Shown here piece by piece: positions 60,994 to 64,000 of a stretch of DNA of 64,000 nt. The stretch spans positions 1 to 64,000 of the forward strand of contig NZ_BMUT01000013.1 in the NCBI RefSeq assembly GCF_014650335.1. Reading direction: 5' to 3'. The DNA comes from Streptomyces hiroshimensis. GTDB lineage: Bacteria > Actinomycetota > Actinomycetes > Streptomycetales > Streptomycetaceae. Position numbers and translations under genes: made by a program. The notes beneath the pieces are model-generated. The model worked only from the letters and a program-made list of their open reading frames with translations, made no database searches and was not told the origin of the DNA. Each line of letters opens with the position of its first letter. Within the stretch, counting starts at the first letter, position 1.

Positions 60994-61914
60994 ATGCAAA
61001 GACTGATTCCCACAGGGGATGCCACGCGCCCGGTCGCGTTCGCCGAGGTTCCCCGGCCCGTCCCGGAACCCGATGAGGTACTGGTCAAGGTCGAGGCGTT
61101 CGCACCGAACCGGGGCGAGACGTTCCTCCTCGAAAGCCCCCGGCCGGGGCTGCTGCCCGGCAAGGACATCGCGGGGCTCGTCGTGCAGGCCGCAGCCGAC
61201 GGCTCGGGCCCCGGCGTCGGCGCCCGCGTGGTCGGGCATCCGGCGCTGGGCGGCTGGGCCGAGTACGCGGCCGTGCCCACTCACTCTCTCGCCGTGCTCC
61301 CGGACAGCATCGACAGCGTACGGGCGGCGGCCCTGCCCCTGGCCGGGATCACCGCCCTGCGGCTGCTGCGTACGGCCGGTTCCGCGGCCGGCCGGCGGAT
61401 ACTGCTGACGGGCGCCTCGGGCGGCGTCGGCGACTACGTCACCGAGCTGGCCGTGGGGGCGGGGGCCGAGGTCACCGCGGTGACGGCCACGCCGGTGCGC
61501 GGCGAACGGCTCGAAGAGCTGGGCGCACAGGTGGTGCACGACGTCGCGGCGGCTCAGGGGCCGTTCGACATCGTGCTGGAGTCCACGGGCGGAGCCGATC
61601 TGCCCATCGCTCTCTCCAAGGTGCGCCCGGGCGGCCTGCTCGTCTGGTTCGGGCAGGCGAGCCGCCGTCCGGTGACCCTCGACTTCTTCGAGCTCTTCAA
61701 AGGGCCCGAGCGTGTCACGATCCGGCACTTCCACTACGCCGGTGCCCCCTACGGGCCCGATCTCGCGGCCCTGGTGCGCCTGGTGGAGCGGGGCCGGCTG
61801 CACCCGGAGATCGGCCGGATCGCCGACTGGGCGGAGACCGCCGGCACCTTGGTCGACCTGCGAGAGCGCCGGATACGCGGCAAGGCCGTCCTGCTGACCG
61901 AAGGAGCACGATGA
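60994..61914 (+). CDS. MDR-family NADPH:quinone reductase-like oxidoreductase
   Basis: A 306-residue zinc-independent medium-chain dehydrogenase/reductase. The N-terminal GroES-like part has EVLVKVEAFAPNRGETFLLE and LLPGKDIAGLV; the Rossmann motif is LLTGASGGVGDYVTELAVGA. The ATG at 60994 starts at the family's first strand; the longer upstream frame runs through the palindromic operator. It is translationally coupled to the hydrolase gene (ATGA). It likely reduces a quinone or an alpha,beta-unsaturated carbonyl. Confidence 0.9.
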   Translation: MQRLIPTGDATRPVAFAEVPRPVPEPDEVLVKVEAFAPNRGETFLLESPRPGLLPGKDIAGLVVQAAADGSGPGVGARVVGHPALGGWAEYAAVPTHSLAVLPDSIDSVRAAALPLAGITALRLLRTAGSAAGRRILLTGASGGVGDYVTELAVGAGAEVTAVTATPVRGERLEELGAQVVHDVAAAQGPFDIVLESTGGADLPIALSKVRPGGLLVWFGQASRRPVTLDFFELFKGPERVTIRHFHYAGAPYGPDLAALVRLVERGRLHPEIGRIADWAETAGTLVDLRERRIRGKAVLLTEGAR

Positions 61915-62903
61915 ACGCCACCGATTTCGCCGCCGCCCAGTGGTCACACGCCACCGGCGCGGGAGTCGACCCCCACGAGTACCGGCGCGTCACCGGCGGC
62001 CTCACCTCCGTCGCCGACTGGGGACCGTCCTTCCTGAACACCGGATGGGCATACCTGGACCGCGCGGACGAGGCGGGATCGTCGGTCTCGGCGGGTGAAC
62101 ACCTGCTGATGGCGGCCCGGTGGTTCCACCTTGCCACGCTGGCGCCGTACGCGGAGGCCGGCCGTGCCGCCGCCGAGGCGGACGACGCCTTGAGCAGGGC
62201 GCTCACTGCGCTCGAACCCGGCGCCCGGCGCGTGAGCGGCGAGGGATTCACCGGCTGGCTGCGCGGCCCCTCCGACGCACCCGGCACCGTGGTCGTCGTC
62301 CCCGGCCTGGACTCGGCCAAGGAAGAGTTTCTCGACGTGGTGTCCGCACTGCTGGCCAGAGGGCTGGCCGTGTTCGCGATGGACGGCCCCGGGCAGGGCG
62401 TCCTCGCGGCCACGACGACTCTCAGGCCGGACTACGAGCAGGTCGTGGGCCGGGTCATCGACGCCCTCGGCGTCGCACGCATCGGGCTCGTCGGCCTCAG
62501 CCTGGGCGGCTACTTCGCGGCCCGGACCGCGGCGCTGGAGCCGCGCGTGGCGGCGGCCGCAACCGTCAGCGGTCCCTTCCGCCTCGGCTGGGAGGAACTT
62601 CCCGAGCCCGTACGCGACATCATGGCCCGGCGTGCCGGAGGAGCCGACGCCGCCCGCGCTTTCGCCCGCCACGTTGACCTTGCCGCCCTGGCACCCCGCA
62701 TCGCGGCCCCGCTGCTGGTCGTGGACGGTGACGAGGACGTCATTCCCGGCGTGACCAACGGCGAGCCGCTGGCTCGTCTGGCACCGCTCGGAACCTACCT
62801 GTCCGTCCCTCACGGGGATCACCTCCTCGGCACCACACGGTCCGACTGGCTGCCCCGCCTGAGCGACCACATCCGGCACGCGCTGACGGGGGCACAGGCG
62901 TAA
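61911..62903 (+). CDS. Alpha/beta hydrolase (FrsA/DHPON-hydrolase-like)
   Basis: A 330-residue serine hydrolase. A helical N-terminal region (about 1-100; VSAGEHLLMAARWFHLATLA) precedes the hydrolase fold with FAMDGPGQG, the nucleophile elbow VGLSLGGYFAARTAAL, an acid in LLVVDGDEDVIP and the His in VPHGDHLLG. The N-terminal layout resembles C-C bond hydrolases such as 2,6-dihydroxypseudooxynicotine hydrolase. It overlaps the oxidoreductase gene by 4 bases, implying joint catabolism of a compound. Confidence 0.88.
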   Translation: MNATDFAAAQWSHATGAGVDPHEYRRVTGGLTSVADWGPSFLNTGWAYLDRADEAGSSVSAGEHLLMAARWFHLATLAPYAEAGRAAAEADDALSRALTALEPGARRVSGEGFTGWLRGPSDAPGTVVVVPGLDSAKEEFLDVVSALLARGLAVFAMDGPGQGVLAATTTLRPDYEQVVGRVIDALGVARIGLVGLSLGGYFAARTAALEPRVAAAATVSGPFRLGWEELPEPVRDIMARRAGGADAARAFARHVDLAALAPRIAAPLLVVDGDEDVIPGVTNGEPLARLAPLGTYLSVPHGDHLLGTTRSDWLPRLSDHIRHALTGAQA

Positions 62904-62947
62904 ACCCCTTGAACGGCACACCGTTCCGGTCGGGTCTGCTCGTCCAT

Positions 62948-62973
62948 GGGCACCCCCTGCTCGGGGGGTGCCC
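62948..62973. terminator. Bidirectional hairpin terminator
   Basis: GGGCACCCCC (62948-62957) pairs perfectly with GGGGGTGCCC (62964-62973) around TGCTCG, between the convergent hydrolase and the unknown gene at the right edge. Confidence 0.75.
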
Positions 62974-62994
62974 CACGACGTGGCAGTACGTCGG

Positions 62995-64000
62995 CTAGGG
63001 GTTCTCCTGCAGGGTCAGGCCGTAGTAGTCGACGTGGTAGTCCCCCACCCGCTGCGCGTGGTCGGTCAGGCTGAGGTCCTCCGGGGAGGCGACGCCGAGG
63101 TCGCGCAGGGTGTCGACCATCATCCGGGCCAGCCGGGGGCCGTCCACCTCGCCGATGCCGAAGTCTCCGGAGTGGTAAGGGGCTTCAAGCCAGTGGTCCA
63201 GGGCGGCCGGGCGGGTGGCGTGCGGTATCCAGCCGAAGGAGCCCGGATCGGCGATGCCCTCTCCGAGCGACTCCGCGTCGTAGACGATCTCCAGTCGCTC
63301 GCCGCAGGCGAGGTGGAAGACGACCGGGCCGTAGGTGCCGGGCACCAGAGCGTGAAAGCCCAGGTCCAGTTCGATACCGAGGGCGTGAGTCTCGGCCGGG
63401 AGGGTGTGGAGGAAGTCGCCGAGGGCGCGCGAGAAGACCTCCCAGTCGTCGGTCCGCCAGCGGCCCGGGAAGCCCAGGCCCGCGTTGGCGGGGGTGTTAC
63501 GGGAGCCGAAGAACCCGCCGAGGGCGTAGTGCTCGCCGTGTCCCTGCCGCCAGAACCAGTTCTCCACCGGATCGGTAGGCTGCAGCAGCAGTTCGGGGCC
63601 GTGCTCGCCGGCGTGCAGCTCCAGCGTGTTCTCCCGGTCGCGCCAGCGGAGGAACGGGCTGCCCCACAGCGGGGCGGAGTCGTAGAACGGCCCGGGGTCG
63701 CCGTAGACGCCCATGACGGGGGCAGGGCCGAACTCTTGCGTCAACGCCTCGGCGACCGCCCGGAAGGCCGCCGCCTTCCCCACGGCACCGCCTTCAGGCA
63801 GCGCCACGGGCACGTACAGCCCCACATACTCCTCGCCACCAGGCACATAGTCCTTCTCGAAGCGGCCCGTCGGGCGCAGCCGGGGCGCCCACTGCGGGGA
63901 CGCGTCCGGCTCCGGACCCGTGACCAGCCGCGGTCCGGCTGCACTGTCCAGCCATTGCCAGCCGAGGCCCTCCACCGCTGCCCGCAGCGCCGGCCCGCTC
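62995..64000 (-). CDS. Hypothetical protein, 5' end outside the window
   Basis: At least 335 residues, read from the right edge. The visible part begins SGPALRAAVEGLGWQWLDSA and is in frame to the edge, so the true start lies beyond 64000; the GTG at 63975 is probably internal. It is soluble and acidic, with ELHAGEHGPELLLQPTDP, YALGGFFGSRNTPANAGLGF and DYHVDYYGLTLQENP. I do not recognise the family. It has no signal peptide in the visible part. A strong hairpin lies just past its 3' end. Confidence 0.65.
   Translation of the reverse strand, partial: SGPALRAAVEGLGWQWLDSAAGPRLVTGPEPDASPQWAPRLRPTGRFEKDYVPGGEEYVGLYVPVALPEGGAVGKAAAFRAVAEALTQEFGPAPVMGVYGDPGPFYDSAPLWGSPFLRWRDRENTLELHAGEHGPELLLQPTDPVENWFWRQGHGEHYALGGFFGSRNTPANAGLGFPGRWRTDDWEVFSRALGDFLHTLPAETHALGIELDLGFHALVPGTYGPVVFHLACGERLEIVYDAESLGEGIADPGSFGWIPHATRPAALDHWLEAPYHSGDFGIGEVDGPRLARMMVDTLRDLGVASPEDLSLTDHAQRVGDYHVDYYGLTLQENP

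Overview
The window is very G+C-rich, with strong third-position G/C bias, GTG starts, mycothiol-type enzymes, PAS-LuxR, Lrp and GlxA regulators and several biosynthetic loci. All of this fits a Streptomyces (or close relative) chromosome, probably an accessory or arm region. No rRNA, tRNA, CRISPR array or intact transposase was seen.

Layout. (1) 0.04-4.2 kb: a PAS-LuxR regulator divergent from a self-sufficient P450-reductase fusion (CYP102/P450-BM3 type). (2) 4.4-7.2 kb: small proteins resembling orphan immunity genes, including an Imm49 gene split by a one-base deletion, plus two or three unrecognised proteins. (3) 7.4-15.3 kb: LysR/cupin pair with a clean palindromic operator, small secreted and membrane proteins, a dead SDR fragment, a double-domain Lrp regulator divergent from a 2-oxoglutarate oxygenase, an eCIS-core (DUF4157) protein with two HExxH motifs, DUF5709 and a secreted cupin. 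(4) 15.4-27.7 kb: a composite RiPP locus. On the minus strand, lasso precursor, lasso cyclase, B2 leader peptidase, ABC exporter, radical SAM/SPASM enzyme and a second small precursor ending in two Cys run in one direction. On the plus strand a second cyclase (with a TTA codon) and the RRE/PqqD-like B1 protein run the other way. An Eis-like acetyltransferase, another ABC exporter and a Nudix hydrolase follow. (5) 28-42.6 kb: mostly housekeeping or stress genes: a DJ-1-aldehyde dehydrogenase fusion, mycothiol-dependent isomerase family protein, DinB, ricin-type lectin, CAP protein, lipase, thpR, a GlxA regulator and DJ-1 pair, M20 amidohydrolase, htpG, PhnB-like protein and a secreted protein. 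(6) 42.6-57.1 kb: a five-gene, tightly overlapping PUFA-synthase-like polyketide operon (tandem NMO/ER-KS-AT-ACP-KR; KS-AT-DH-PPTase; ACP; glycosyltransferase; methyltransferase), preceded by two 13-bp direct repeats exactly 22 bp apart. (7) 57.2-64 kb: a winged-helix-like protein, DEAD-box helicase, an epimerase with a decayed YCII gene, an oxidoreductase-hydrolase operon with a palindromic operator, and an unknown gene running off the right edge.

How the parts work together. In the RiPP locus the lasso precursor carries the YxxPxLxxxGxF leader motif read by RRE proteins, so the plus-strand B1 probably serves the minus-strand precursor and B2 peptidase. The radical SAM enzyme overlaps its own small substrate gene and may make a second, cyclophane- or thioether-type peptide exported by the shared transporter. 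In the lipid/polyketide operon the two megasynthases, the free ACP and the built-in phosphopantetheinyl transferase should build a reduced acyl chain, which the glycosyltransferase and methyltransferase then decorate. Homologous uncharacterised 'EPA-like' or hglE-KS-type clusters are known in Streptomyces, but the product is not predictable from sequence. Function assignments rest on reading motifs; no database search was run.
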